64,000 bases of DNA from Vandiemenella viatica (taxonomy: Eukaryota; Arthropoda; Insecta; Orthoptera; Morabidae). The position numbers were made by a program, and so were the translations under genes. Position 1 is the stretch's first letter, and each line of letters starts with the position of its first letter. The stretch lies in NCBI GenBank assembly GCA_031002005.1, contig CM061921.1, positions 146,105,283-146,169,282 of the forward strand. Reading direction: 5' to 3'. Positions 11,869-23,769 of the stretch are shown piece after piece. The notes under the pieces were generated by a model. The model saw nothing but the letters and a program-made list of their open reading frames with translations. It did not search any database and was not told the origin of the DNA.

Positions 11869-12434
11869 TGATACTTATAAGAACACATCTACAAGCCAGT
11901 TACATTATATCACGCTTAGGCAGTGATTCAGAAACCAGTTCATATGTCAGTTAACTACAGCAAGAAGCAAACAGACTTTAAGAAACAAACTAAGAAATCC
12001 TAAATGAAGCGAAAATGTGCTGTGATTGTATATCGCCATATTAAGAATATATCTTCAACGATAGAAGAAAAAAATGAAATCAATGACTCAAGAATTACTC
12101 GAAAGTTTAACATCAAACAAATGTGGTTACAAGAGAAATATGAAGGAATAAAACTAATATAGAAGCAATATATAAGAGAATGATAAAGAATTAGGGGAAA
12201 TCTGAGATAACATAGAGAAGTATTATTTATTTATTTATTTATCAATCTTGTTCCATGGATCCCTGCTGAGGAAGTTCCTCTGGGATGTGAAACATGTCAT
12301 TGTTGATACATATACACATAATATGAGTCATATCATAGTAAATATATATATATATTCATATTTTACAAATAAAAGAAATAATAATAAACATAAATTTTTG
12401 CAACTGAGTTTTGCAAACGTCATAATGAGTACAA

Positions 12435-13867
12435 TTAATTATTTTGTTCAAATTCTTGAATGGAGTAGAAGGAGTTGCCAATAAGATAATCTCTAAGTTT
12501 TTGTTTAAATACATCTTTATTATCTGAAAGCTGTTTTATACGATTAGGTAGTTTATTAAACAGATGTATCCCAGAATAATTAACTCCTCTTTGTACTAAT
12601 GACAGAGATGTTTGTGTTTTATGCAAGTTATTTCTGTTTCTTGTATTGAAACTGTGTACCTGTGAATTAGGTGTAAACAGGTTAAAATTTTCTATGACAA
12701 AGCTCATGAGAGAATATATATACTGAGAATACATTGTAAGAATATTGAGTTTCTTAAAGAGTTGTCTGCAAGAAGTTCTTGGTTTTACCCTACACAGAAA
12801 CCTAATAGCTCTTTTCTGTGCTATGAAAACTTTTTTACTTTGTGAAGAGTTTCCCCAAAAAATTATGCCATATGACATTACTGAATGAAAATATGAGGAG
12901 TACACCTGTTTCATTAATTCTAGATCTGCTGTTAGAGAAAGTGTTCGTATTGCGAAGGTGGCACTACTTAACTTTGTCAGTAGTGTAGTGATATGATCAT
13001 GCCAACAGAGTTTCTGATCTATTTTAATACCAAGAAATTTTATACTCTCTGTTTCTAAGATTGTGTTGTTTTTATAGTTTATACATATATCTGGCTGTGC
13101 ATAGTTTTTTGTTTTAAACCTAATATAATGTGTTTTTTCAAATTTTAATTTTAATGAATTTGCCTTAAACCAATTTGCTACTACTCTAAGTACTTCATTT
13201 ACATTAAATTCTATAGTACTGTTTGGTGTTTTACGTACAGTCAGGTTAGTGTCATCTGCAAATAAAACACTCTTAACTTTGTCGGATAAATTTCCAGGAA
13301 GGTCATTGATGTATAACAAAAAGAGGAGGGGACCTAAGACAGAGCCTTGTGGAATTCCATGTTTTATTTTCTCCCAGTCTGATGAAGCATCTTTACTTAT
13401 TTTAGAATCAAAAATTGAAACTTTTTGCATTTGGCTTTCAATGTATGATTTAAACCATTTACATGCGGTCCCAAAAATACCATAGTATTCCATTTTTTTC
13501 AAAAGTAATTCATGATTTACACAGTCAAATGCTTTTGCAAGATCACAAAATATTCCTACAGGATTCATTTTATTATTCAGTTCCTCAAATGTGTTATTTA
13601 AAAATGAATATATAGCCATTTCTATGGATGATCCTTTTTTGAACCCAATTGTGAATTAGTGAGGATATTATAGTGTGTAACAAGTTTTATTACTCTACTA
13701 TACATGACTTTTTCAAAAACCTTTGAGAATGTTGAAAGTAATGAAATGGGACGATAGTTGTCTACACATGTTACTTCTCCTTTTTCAAATAATGGTTTTA
13801 CAACAGCATATTTTAGTCTATCGGGAAAAACACCTTGTATTAAGGATTCATTACAAATGTGAGCAAG
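12435..13867 (-). pseudogene. LINE reverse transcriptase, remaining part
   Basis: Continues the ORF of 15215-16942 after the mariner insertion: LAHICNESLIQG, then NYRPISLLSTFSKVFEKV. Near 13652 one T is missing relative to the expected frame, shifting into the 394-codon frame that carries DLAKAFDCVNHE, GIPQGSVLGPLLFLLYIND, VLFADDTN, the thumb and a complete C-terminus ending at 12435. The catalytic FADD box is intact. Apart from the mariner and this single frameshift the polymerase looks well preserved, so the LINE is relatively young. Confidence 0.9.
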
Positions 13868-13869
13868 TA

Positions 13870-15212
13870 CAGGGTGCGGCAAAATGATCTGATGGTTTTC
13901 ACCGCCGTATTGCCGAGCTAGTAGATGATGGAGGGTGGTGGGGATAGGCGCATTCCAGAGCCCACACGTGGATATTTGTATTAGCCATGGAGCAGTGGCA
14001 GGTGAGCACCATGTGTTTGTTGTCGAGGCGTTTTTTAAAAGTGGCAACTCCTGCTTTGCTGTTCAGCGGCAGTTCCATAGATGTTTTAATGTGGGTCCAA
14101 GGGGAAGAGTCCCAACTTGTAACACAATTATGCTATGGGTGAGCACCTTCAGAGCTACCGGTTCAGCATTAAAAAAGAAGTCGACAGGTCGACCAAGGTC
14201 ATACAGGATGCCAGAGAATATCGATCGAGAAGAGAAGCTGTGGAAGTCAGTCCTCGGTGGTTGGCCCGCAAACAAGCTGCTGCTTCGCACATGTTTGACC
14301 GCTCGGTAAGACGAATTTTGCGTTTCAATCTGCACTTAAACCCAAACAAAATAGATATTGTCCAGCAGTTAAAGCCTAATGACTATTCAAAGCGCAAAGC
14401 ATTTGCGGAAGAAATGATTGCTATGTTGACTGATGGAATTTTTTTAATGATGAGCGTTGAGGCACATTTCCATCTGGATGGTTATGTAAACAAACATAAC
14501 TTTCGTTACTGGTCGGTTACAAATCCAGAACAACTGCATAAACGTCCTCTGCATAGTCCTAAGGTTACCGTGTGATATGGTGTAACGAAAAGGTGTGCCA
14601 TTGGGCCATACTTCTTTGAAGAGGGTGGTCGAACCGTTACAGTCAATTTGAAACGTTATTTGTTGATGTTGAAAAACTTCCTGATCCCTGAACTTAAGAG
14701 AAATCATTTATTGCGCAGAAGGATATGGTTCTAGCAGGATGGGGCAACACCTATACAGCCAATGAGGTTATGGACGTTTTGAAAAGCAAGTTTCGTGGTC
14801 GAGTGATCTCGCATTTTGGGGACATTGAATGGCAAGCCCGCTCTCCAGACCTTAGCGTTTTTGATTTTTTATTGTGTGGGCTCCTTAAAGCAAGAGTTTA
14901 CACAAACAAACCCCGCACACTGGACGAACTGAAAGAAGCCATACGCCAAGAAATCGTCAACCTGTCCCATGCAGTGTTAGAGCAGGTGTTCAACAGCTTC
15001 ATAGCAAGACTGGAAGAATACTTGGTCAAAGACGGACGTCATTTAAAGGACGTTATCTTCGCATCTTAAACGGATGAAATTGGTTGTTCTGATGTTATTT
15101 TCATTAATTTACATGAACACCCTTCTCTAATAAGCAATAAAATATTTTGTATCACTTTTATTTTTCATGTTGTTTTTATTTTAAAACTGTCAGATCTTTT
15201 TGCCGCACCCTG
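13870..15212 (+). mobile_element. Tc1/mariner-superfamily transposon inside the LINE
   Basis: 1,343 bp with terminal inverted repeats of about 30 bp, both starting CAGGGTGCGGCAAAA. TA at 13868-13869 and 15213-15214 is the target duplication. Removing the element and one TA rejoins the LINE reading frame across 15214/13868 without loss. The length equals that of full mariner-type elements. The transposase inside is dead. Confidence 0.93.
13986..15069 (+). pseudogene. mariner-type DDE_3 transposase, decayed
   Basis: Three frames together cover a whole transposase. An N-terminal HTH region lies at 14000-14330 (FRATGSALKKKSTGRPRS), then a middle region with LKPNDYSKRKAFAEEM, and the first catalytic block at about 14445-14475 reads MSVEAHFHLDGY where the family has D before E-A-H, so the first Asp is now Val. 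The second Asp block (QDGAT, near 14735) follows an in-frame TAG. The last block has EWQARSPDLSVFDF (14826-14867). The C-terminal end is intact to 15069. The enzyme class excises and inserts at TA dinucleotides. Confidence 0.85.
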
Positions 15213-15214
15213 TA

Positions 15215-16942
15215 CATGACTGATACAGTCTGAACATCTTTTCAGTAATTTACTTGGAATATTGTCATAGCTGGAAGAATTTTTAGGTTTTAATTGTTTA
15301 ATGAGTTTATTTATTTCTGAGACTGTTACTGGTGGCAATTTCATCTCCACAAAGCTATTTGGGAAAGCAGTCTCAAGAAGCCTTAGAGCACTATGTGGGG
15401 ATTGCTTTTCTATGCCTAATTTATCTACTACTGACGTAAAATGTTTGTTAAATATTTCACAAACTTCCCCTGCTTCACTATCCACATATCCATTTTGTTC
15501 TATTTTTATGTCTTTAGAGTGATTTACAGTTTTTCCTGTTTCAGTCTTTATTATATTCCATATTGTTCTCATTTTATTGTCTGAATTTTCCATTTTCGCC
15601 GATATGTACCTGTTCTTGGCCTTCCTTATTACATTTCTTAGTATTTTAGAATAAAGTTTATAGTGAACTTTCAGCGCATAGTTATCTGATTCTCTCATTT
15701 TTAAATAAAGGTCCCTCTTTGTTTTACTAGAGATTCTAATACCCTTTGTTATCCATCCCATGCCCAGTTCATTGTTTGGAGTGTTGAGAATTTTCCTTTT
15801 TTTGAAACTACCTTCAAAAAGTGTTAGAAATATATTCAGAAAAGAATCAAATTTCGCATTAACACCCTGCACATTATATACTTCTAACCAGTTTTCATTG
15901 TTTAAGGTACCTATGAAGTGTTTTATATTACTTTCACTAATATTTCTTCTATAAACCCAGCTTTTCTTTATCTGTTTAACAGTGTTCCTGGACTCGATAC
16001 ATAACAGCTGGGCATCATGATCTGAGATACCATTTATTACTGGAAGTATGCTGTAATTAATGCACTGAGAAATATCCATAAAAAAATTATCAATTGCAGT
16101 CCTGCTGTTATTTTGTATTCTTGTAGGAAAATTTACAAGTGCTGTTAAGTTAAAAGACAACATCAAGGCTTCCATATCTAATCTATCATTGCTGTGATTC
16201 AGAAAGTCAACATTGAAATCTCCACATAATACTATTTGCTTGCTATTTGTAAAACTTAGTAGCAAAGACTCTAAATGAGATAAAAACAGTCTGAAATTAC
16301 CTGAGGGGGCCCTGTAAATTGCTATCACTATCAGCTCTTCCTTATCATATTCTAGTTTAGTAACACAACATTCAAAGTGTTGTTCTATACAATACTTACT
16401 TACAACTACACTACTGCATTCAATATTATTTTTAACAAAAATGGCAACTCCCCCTTTCTCCATTTTACATCTGCAGAAATGAGAGCTTAATTTATAATTT
16501 GGGATGGACAGCTGAGATATTCCTGTATCAGACAAATGATGCTCAGATATACACAAAACGTCTACATTAAAATTTCTGGAATTTTGAATCTCTTCTAGGC
16601 TAAAGGTAATGTCATCAGTTTTACTAAATATTCCTCTTATATTTTGGTGGAAAATACTGGTCTGAACACTTTGACGCAATGACTTTGAATTGTTTATTTT
16701 ATTATTACATACTGGTATATCAGTTGCAATTTTTAATTTCAACAAATTATGATCATCAGAGACATTAATTTCCTTTAGACATCTTAATAAATCTATTTTA
16801 TTTACCCTAAAAAAAGGCCGCCACTTAACACCATTTATCACAGGAATACCTCTTTCACTCACCTGGCATCCTCTGACCTCATCAGCAATAAGAAGCAAAA
16901 GCTTCCTCTTACCTCTGACATTCAGATGGAGTCCATGGCGAA
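15215..16942 (-). pseudogene. LINE ORF: SGNH tail + APE-like endonuclease + RT start
   Basis: Long minus-strand frame. It opens with FRHGLHLNVRGKR (16900-16942), the His-containing last block of the SGNH-esterase domain usually found in ORF1 of CR1-type LINEs. It runs in frame into an APE-like endonuclease with VLCISEHHL (catalytic E), VLCGDFNVDFL and a GISDHDAQL motif. A linker and the beginning of the reverse transcriptase follow (KPKNSSSYDNIPSKLLKRC). No stop occurs until the mariner insertion at 15213. An ORF start at 16898 would be arbitrary, because coding sense continues upstream of it. The endonuclease would nick target DNA to prime reverse transcription. Confidence 0.85.
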
Positions 16943-16964
16943 ACCATTTTTGGAAACCATTTCA

Positions 16965-17178
16965 GCTTATGGCTTTACGCCTAATTGGCATTGCGGACAT
17001 TATAGGCAGGATGTGACTGGGGACTAGGAACAGGAAGGAATTGGCCATGGCCTTTTGAAGGAAGCATCCCGGCATTCGTCTGCTGTTATTTGGAGAATCC
17101 ATGGAAAACCAAAATCTGAATGCCCGGGCAGGGATTCAGACATGCCTCATCCCGAATGAGTTGTCGCTCACCTATTAC
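16965..17178 (-). mobile_element. SINE A copy
   Basis: Antisense, full body with recognisable tail (tttacgcc...) and head (cccgggcagggattc, the B box in reverse). It abuts the truncated 5' end of the LINE. Confidence 0.85.
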
Positions 17179-17999
17179 TCTGGGTCTTCTAATCCTAAAG
17201 CACTATCATTTTTGTTTTGTTTTTTTGGGCATAGGCGGTTTCTGACTTGATTATCATTGGGGGCAAAACGTTTGTGTTCCAATTTAATCCTGAGACTAAA
17301 TAACAGTCACGCAATTAGCAACAACCTTCATCACCAAAAAGTGGTATTCATTTGATTGATGTTATTATACTGAAGTAATCCAAAACAAATAATAAAACAA
17401 AAAAATTCATGTTGTGTTAAGTAATAAGCATTTAACCCCCATAAGAATTAAATCGCAAGTGAAAAGAAAATTATTTTTTAACTGGAAGAAGGTTCAACCC
17501 AAAAATTATTACCACCGCAGACCAGCGTGGATCCACTAAGCCCCTCTGTCTCACCCAACAAAGCGCCTCCTACAAGCAAAGTAAATATATATAAAGATAT
17601 AAACTTTATTGCTTGAACTGTTATTGATAATCTGAATAAATAATTGTACTGTTATAAAGGAATTAATCAGTTAAATAAAAATATAATAGGCCAAATGCGT
17701 AGAAAAACAGTTTTTCACATCACGAATGACTCCGAATGTTTGACAACGCCTAGCTATGTGACATGATTCCTTGTGGACAGGAATGCAGATCTAGCTGCAG
17801 GAAATAAATTTGGCAATGTAGTATGAGGAAGGAAGTCTCAACTTCCCTCTTGCGACCTTGATGATAGGCAAAGGAAATAACTTTTAACAAGCAGCACATT
17901 CAGTTCAAAATTTGGACTACAATTATACAACTTAAAATATTAGGTTGCCTCTTATAATAGCTGGTGTTTAAAAACACTGCACGAATCCGAGTTAATTGT
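17179..17999. other. Anonymous stretch
   Basis: About 800 bp without a supported gene or repeat. Confidence 0.4.
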
Positions 18000-18317
18000 A
18001 TGAGAGCAATCCAAAAAGTAAGGTCTGCCAAGCATTTATAGATACAAAATCTGTTTATTTTCTGTAATATTTACATCATTTTAAAGGTTATGCAATTATC
18101 TATTTTTGTAAAGAATTAACATTGCAGTCTACGCAATTTTATAGATGTTGTGACAGTTTGTGATTGACCAAGCGTGGTGGGATATACTGCTTCTCTCTAG
18201 CCCCGCATTCAGAAGTTCTAAGATTTTTTTTATTATTTGGCAATCGGTCTATAGCCATTCAGCCAGCACTCAATGTATTTTATATATCGCCAATGTTAAT
18301 GAATCTTTCTGAATTTT

Positions 18318-18445
18318 TTTTTTTTAGTTAAGGCTTAATTTGTAGGACTACACAGAACACACACAACACAAACTTAACCTAATCACCCTTACCCTTGGCC
18401 GGACTCAAACTGGCAAACATCGGTACGTGGAGCTAGCACTCTTGG
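18318..18445 (-). mobile_element. SINE family B, diverged fragment
   Basis: Matches part of the intact SINE B at 56605-56852: T run at its plus-strand start, then an 'acacacaacac' segment and the tRNA-like 'gagctagcactct' head in reverse. Degenerate B box. Confidence 0.55.
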
Positions 18446-18449
18446 CCCT

Positions 18450-18640
18450 AAGGTCTAAGGTTTTAATTCCCGTGAGGCCATTCAGTTTTTGGTTTTCCAT
18501 GGTTTCCCCAAATAACTCCAGGATAATGCTGGATTGGTTCCTTTAAACTACTATGGCTGAAATTGTTGCCACCAGTTCTATACCAACTCTAATGACCGCA
18601 ATGTCGAAAAGGCGTAAAACTATGAGCAAAATTTTTTGAA
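18450..18640 (+). mobile_element. SINE A copy, diverged head
   Basis: Body GGTTTTCCATGGTTTCCC at about 18499-18516 and tail 'aaggcgtaaaa' are clear. The head merges with the SINE B fragment, suggesting insertion or chimeric formation at this point. Confidence 0.7.
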
Positions 18641-19060
18641 TGCTCTTATCACACCAGTTCATCAGCAGATCTCTGAACAAGCAATGAACTTAATCTTTCG
18701 CTTCTGCATAGGTCAAATGTTCTCTCAGCTTAAGAAGTGGGTGGGTGACGATTTTCGAACTGAGTTTTACAAAAGAGCGACGGTTTGTGAGTGATCTGAA
18801 TTGTGCTTAAAATTCCTCAATTTAGAATTGTCTGATGGCCGGATGTAACACCAAAGCTTTTCCGCTCACCCATTAGTTTCACTTTTTCATCATTTGTCGT
18901 ATTTGGTCTATGATGACATCCATAAAATTATTTAAAATCCAGCTTCAAACAAAAGTTATTAATCGTAAATGATATTATATCTGTTGAAGTGAAATGATTT
19001 GATGAGAGAGTTGGTTTCCAAAACACTCTCTGAAATCAGAAACGAAATTCAATTTAAATT

Positions 19061-19085
19061 TCTCTCTCTCTCTCTCTCTCTTTCT
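19061..19085. repeat. (TC)n microsatellite
   Basis: Simple repeat within the duplicated block. The equivalent place in the inverted third copy is (GA)n at about 25708-25727. Confidence 0.9.
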
Positions 19086-19439
19086 CGCCCCTTCTGCCTT
19101 TTTTCTATTTTCAGCAACTCTCAATTAAAGCAATTAAATGTGTTCTGGAGACTTTGTATTCTGTTACACTCATTAAATTCATATTTTACTAATCTGGTAG
19201 ATAAAGCAAGTTTATCATGCACTGCTGTGGTATGAGATGGAGTCAGCTACTTCAGTGGAAATTACGCCTCCGTACCAAACAGCAGGTGAGGGAGGTGACA
19301 GGATGATTTTTAAATGCAATGCTTCTATAGTCAAGTTCTTCTGCTCGTGTCAATATAGCACTGTGATACAGCTTGATTTGAACTCCGGTGGTTGAAAAAT
19401 GTTTTAGAACTGTGACATGTGTCTGAATGGGCCGGCACC

Positions 19440-19736
19440 GTGTTTCACCCTTCTGGCTTATTTCATTTCCAATTCTTATTTTGCTGTCATCAGTCTCTCG
19501 ACTGGTTTGATACGATCCTTTATCCCTTCTTATTTTGCACTAACCTCTTCATCTCCAAACACCCCTCTCAAAATTCGTCCTCCGTTATCTGGTTCATACA
19601 TAACTAATCCTGCATATCTTAAAAAATCACCCACCTTCTTGTTTCTTCTTTGTGTAAGACTCTTCCACAAACTTCTTTCGTCAGCCATCATTTCCAATAC
19701 ATGTTAATTTCATGGCTTAACTATCCATTTAATTTT
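19440..19736 (-). pseudogene. LINE reverse transcriptase C-terminal fragment, copy 1
   Basis: The minus strand encodes decayed pieces equivalent to those of 22925-23240 (ERSLWKNLTQRRN-type block). It is a relic of a LINE 3' coding end within the direct duplication. Confidence 0.6.
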
Positions 19737-19737
19737 A

Positions 19738-19965
19738 CCGAGCATGGTAGGTGTGCAGTAGTGCTCTGGCCTCGCATTTAGGAGGACGTGGTTTTGAATC
19801 CCCGTCCGGGCATCCAGATTTGGGTTTTCCATGGTTTCCCCAAATCACTCCAGGTGAATAGCAGGATACTTACTTCAAAAGGCCATGTCATAATTAATTC
19901 ACATTCGTTGTTCCCAATCACATCCCGCCTCTAATGACCACGATGTCGACGAGGCGTAAACTGTA
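19738..19965 (+). mobile_element. SINE A copy, full length
   Basis: Complete sense copy. The tRNA-like head has a B box (GTTTTGAATCCC), a 'cgtccgggcatccagat' junction, the full body and the 'gacgaggcgtaaa' end. Confidence 0.9.
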
Positions 19966-20024
19966 GCTACTGTTTACATTATATTGCCTTGTCTCAGAAT
20001 GATCAGCAACAATTTCTTTTGCAA

Positions 20025-21345
20025 GTTTAAGGAAATTGGAACATTCACACTTATTTCCCCTTGGAACGTTGCTACAACTACTTCCTGCGACGTTGTCACG
20101 ATTTCTGACTTCTGGTAGTGCTGCGGCAATTTCCTATACGAGGAATCGTGTCTCATAGCTATGTGGTACCAAAAGAACAGACACATTGCCGAAAGAGAAA
20201 ATTATTTTTCTTCCCCGTCTGATCTACTGATTATTTCTGTTATAACAGTCTGATTCTTTATGTAGCTTCTCATTAACTATTCATTTACGGAAATTTTATA
20301 TCTTCACTATCGTTATGTAATGGACGAGGCACGTGACTGTAGAGAGGGTCAATGGTTGCGCACCATCCTATGGCTGTGGTGGTACTGGGTTCGAACCCAC
20401 TTCGAGTCGAATATTTTTTCATTGATTATTCCCTTCTCACTTGTTGTATAATACATATCGTATATATAAAAATAACATTATCGTATTTTACAGCAAATTA
20501 TTTAAAAATAAATTCTTATGATAAAATGTATATCTATGCCAATGATTTCAAGCTAATGTTTCATTGTCAGTTACTGATGTGTCATATATGTAATTTGAGT
20601 GCCACATGAGACAAAATTGTTTTTCGAACTAACTTGCAACATCCCAAGTAGTGAGTACATGATCATGATGGTATTTTTTCCAGATGCCCTGATGGGGCAT
20701 TTTCAATAAAAATGTATAACTCAGGAAATTAAAATCACAGAAACAAAAAAAAAAAAAGTTTTTTGACAAAACAAGTGATAAACTCTACAACAATGATTAA
20801 TCTGCAGGTTAGCGTGGACAACTTCAATAGCACTCTTTGCATTTTCGTCACTAAAATCCTTTAACCTCGTCACATTAAACTGGATGAACAGTATTTTATA
20901 TTCCAAAATCACATCGTTTAACCTCCAATGTGGCCTATGAACTAATAAAATAAATATTCAACTCGAAGTGTTTTCGAACCCAGTACCACCACAGCCACAG
21001 GCCGGTGCGCAACCATTGAGCCACTCTACTCTCTACAGTCGCGTGCCTCGTCCAGTACATAACGATAGTGAAGATATAAAAATTCCGGAAATGAATAGTT
21101 AATGAGAAGCTATAGAAAGAATGAAACTGTTATAACAGAAATAATCAGTAGGTCAGACAGGGAAGAAAAATAATTTTCTGTTTCGGCAATGTGTCTGTTC
21201 TTTTGGTACCACCTAGCTATGAGACACGATTCCTGGTATAGGAAATTGCCACAGCACTGCCAGAAGTCAGAAATCGTGACGACGTTGCAGGAAGTAGTTG
21301 TGGCAACGTTGCAAGAGGATATAAGTGTGAACTTTCCTATTTCCT
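20025..21345. repeat. Palindromic repeat with 400-bp arms
   Basis: Arms at about 20025-20435 and 20935-21345 are inverted copies, roughly 88% identical, around a 500-bp AT-rich centre. Each arm contains a perfect-looking Pol III B box (GGTTCGAACCC in arm 1, GGGTTCGAAAAC in arm 2) beside 'caatggttgcgcacc'. Both also carry a short open frame reading MCLFFWYH..AMRHDS. I recognise no transposase, so it is a foldback-type element or an inverted duplication of a tRNA-like repeat. Confidence 0.7.
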
Positions 21346-21744
21346 TCGACCAAGAAGAATACCTTCATAAACCTAAATAATACACGCAATAATTTATCGC
21401 AAACAAGCTCAATAGACTAAAGATGTTATTGATATTCACTATAATTACCAACTTAAGACAGAAAATCACAGTTGTTAATTAAATATACTGTGGGAATATG
21501 TGTTAACTGTATGAGGGCAATACAAAAAGTAAGGTCTTCCAAGCATTTATAGATAAAGAAACAATTTATTTTCTTTAATTTATACATTGCTTAAAAGGTT
21601 GAACAACCATCTATTTTTCTACATCATCACCATTCGGCACACACATTTTTTTAGATTCTGTGATAGTCAATTAACAAAAATTACTACCAGCCAATTTTTT
21701 TATTTTTTTTAAATTTTTTGTCTTATGGCAACACGCTTTGTTAA

Positions 21745-21945
21745 CGTCAGGTAATTAGAGGCGGGAAAGGACTGGTGGCAGGGAATGGAAAGAAATTTGA
21801 CCATGGCCTTTTAAAGGAATCAATCCAGCATCTACCTGGAGTGATTTGGGGAAACCATAGAAAACGCAATTCTGATGGCCGTACCGGGATTCGAACCTTC
21901 CTGCTCCCGGATGCGACACCAGAGCGTTACCACTCACCCATTATC
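21745..21945 (-). mobile_element. SINE A copy
   Basis: Antisense. The reverse of the B box (gggattcgaacc) is at about 21887-21898. It sits at the corresponding position of the duplicated block. Confidence 0.85.
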
Positions 21946-22634
21946 CTCACTTTTTCAGTACTAGTCGTATTTGGTCTTTGATTACAGCCATAAAATTATT
22001 TAAAAATCTACTTAAAGCAAAGTTAATAATCGTAAAAATGATAATATGTCGGTAGAAGTGAAATGTTTTAATGAGACGGTGTGTTTCCAAAACAATATTT
22101 GAAATCAGAAACGCAACTAAAATTTAGTTATTTCTGTCTCTCTTACTCATTCTCAACCCCTCTCCTTTTTTCTATTTTTAGCAGCTCTAAATTAAAATTA
22201 TTAAAGGTGTGCCGGATGTTTTATATTCTGTTACACTCATAAAAGTCCTATATTAGTAATGTGATAGATATAAGAAGTTTATCTAACACTGCAGTGGTAT
22301 GAGATGGAGTCAGCTACTTCAATTTGAATTTTCGCCTCTGCACCAAACAGCATGTGATGGATGTGAAAGGTTGATTTTTAAATGTTATACTTCTACAGCC
22401 AACTTCTTCGTTTCGTGTCATTATAGCTCCGTGATGACACATGGCGTCAGATACGGCGTTACCTTATTTGAGTTCAGGTGGACATGTTTCGGTGTTGGTG
22501 CATTATTACTAATTACCAGATGGTGCACAAAAGTTCTGGGTTAAATCCCAAACCTCTCTGTAGCGCATATGGTGTGAATGCGTACCACACTTTTGACTGT
22601 GACTCAGCTGCTGGATTTGAAAGTTAAGCTGGCA

Positions 22635-22865
22635 GACCCAGTGGGGTGGGTGAACGGTTAACATTATGGCCTTACATTTGGGAGGACGCTGGTTCGAATC
22701 CCCGTCCGGGCATCCAGATTTTGGTTTTCCATGGTTTCCTTAAAACACTCCAGACGAATGCCGGGATGCTTCCTTCAACAAGGCCATGGCGGAATTCCTT
22801 CCTGTTCCTTGTCCCCAGTCCCATCCTGCCTCTAATGACCTTAGCTGCCGACGAGGCGTAAAGGA
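22635..22865 (+). mobile_element. SINE A copy, full length
   Basis: One of the best copies. The head 'gtggggtgggtgaacggtt' includes the A-box region, the B box is GGTTCGAATCCC, the body is intact and the end is 'gacgaggcgtaaagg' with a short A run. Confidence 0.93.
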
Positions 22866-22924
22866 AAAAAAATGAGCTGGCGGCCCCATCGATGTGTTTC
22901 GGAAGAGCAGGTCTCAATAGACCG

Positions 22925-23760
22925 GCACCGTGTTTCAACCTCTCACTTATTTCATCTCTTATTTTACTGTCGTCAGTCTCTTGATTGGTTTGATACAAAA
23001 CTCTATCCCTTCTTATTTTGCACTAACCTCTTCATCTCAAAACACCCATCTCAAAATACGTCCTCCGTTATCTGCTTCATACATAACCAATCCCGCATGT
23101 CTAAAAAAATCCTCCACAATCCTGTTTCTTCTTTGTGTAAGATTCTTCCACAAACTTCTTTCATCAGCCATCATTTCCAAAACATGTTCATTTCGTGGTT
23201 TAACCATCCACCTAATTTTCAGCATTCTTCCTACAGCACCACATTTTGAATGCTTCCTTCATTTTTCCTTCTTTCCGGCATTCCTGGAGACCATGCTTTG
23301 TTATCATAAAATGCAGTGCTCCATACATAGAGTTCTAAAAAGTCCTTTCTGACTCCTAGGTTAATATTTGAAACTACTTTTTTAAAGAGGTTTTTATTAA
23401 TTGTGCTATTCTGCTTTTAACCACATTCCTGCTTCGACCATCAGTTGTAATTTTACTTCCTAAGTAACAGAATTTATTTACTTCTAGTTTTGCATCTGAT
23501 CCCATTTTTATATTTAACATACTATTATTTCTTTTACACTTTTGTCTTGTTTTGATCTGTATTTATTACAGAATCCTCCGTCATTATTCTGCTAATGTCA
23601 TTCAGTAACTTCTCCAAATACTCAGGACAATTTCATCAGCAAATCCGATTATACTGGTTACTGGTTTTGTCTTTGTGAACACTTACGCCACATTCAAATC
23701 CCTCTTTTACATCTTTTATTGCTTCCTCTTTTGAAAGTTTAAATACTGCGAAGTCTTATA
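22925..23760 (-). pseudogene. LINE reverse transcriptase C-terminal part, decayed
   Basis: Minus-strand translation in shifting frames gives a C-terminal LINE segment: NCPEYLEKLLNDISRIMTE, then VWSTAFYDNKAWS (the usual Y.VWSTAlYGaEtW block), and ERSLWKNLTQRRNRIVEDFF (23120-23185), which in intact relatives reads as an 'R.n..iGHilRH' type end. Blocks upstream of the FADD box are lost. The style differs from the three CR1-type LINEs elsewhere in the window, but the clade cannot be fixed from this fragment. Confidence 0.7.
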
Positions 23761-23769
23761 GGCATTCAA

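Larger units (their letters stand above)
12224..16955 (-). mobile_element. CR1/Daphne-like LINE, interrupted by a mariner-type element
   Basis: Antisense LINE whose 3' end carries an (AAAT)n tail (plus strand 12224-12243). Its 5' end is truncated near 16955, next to a SINE. Without the 1.34-kb DNA element at 13870-15212 it is about 3.4 kb and would have a nearly continuous ORF from the tail of an SGNH domain through endonuclease and reverse transcriptase. The clade is assigned from RT style (GIFCDLAKAFDCVNHE, VLFADDTN). CR1-group is likely, exact clade uncertain. Confidence 0.8.
18000..19736 (+). repeat. Direct duplication, copy 1 (partner 21490-23240)
   Basis: The order of segments is the same in both copies: a 'caaaaagtaaggtct' start, a SINE A insertion, a TC-rich block, a 'gatggagtcagctacttca' segment, and a fragment of LINE RT in antisense. 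SINE orientation and some insertions differ between copies. Overall identity about 80%, so it is not a recent duplication. Confidence 0.75.
21490..23240 (+). repeat. Direct duplication, copy 2 (partner 18000-19736)
   Basis: Same segment order as 18000-19736, with an extra SINE A at 22635-22865 that copy 1 lacks at that point. This copy continues past its partner into a longer LINE RT fragment. Confidence 0.75.
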
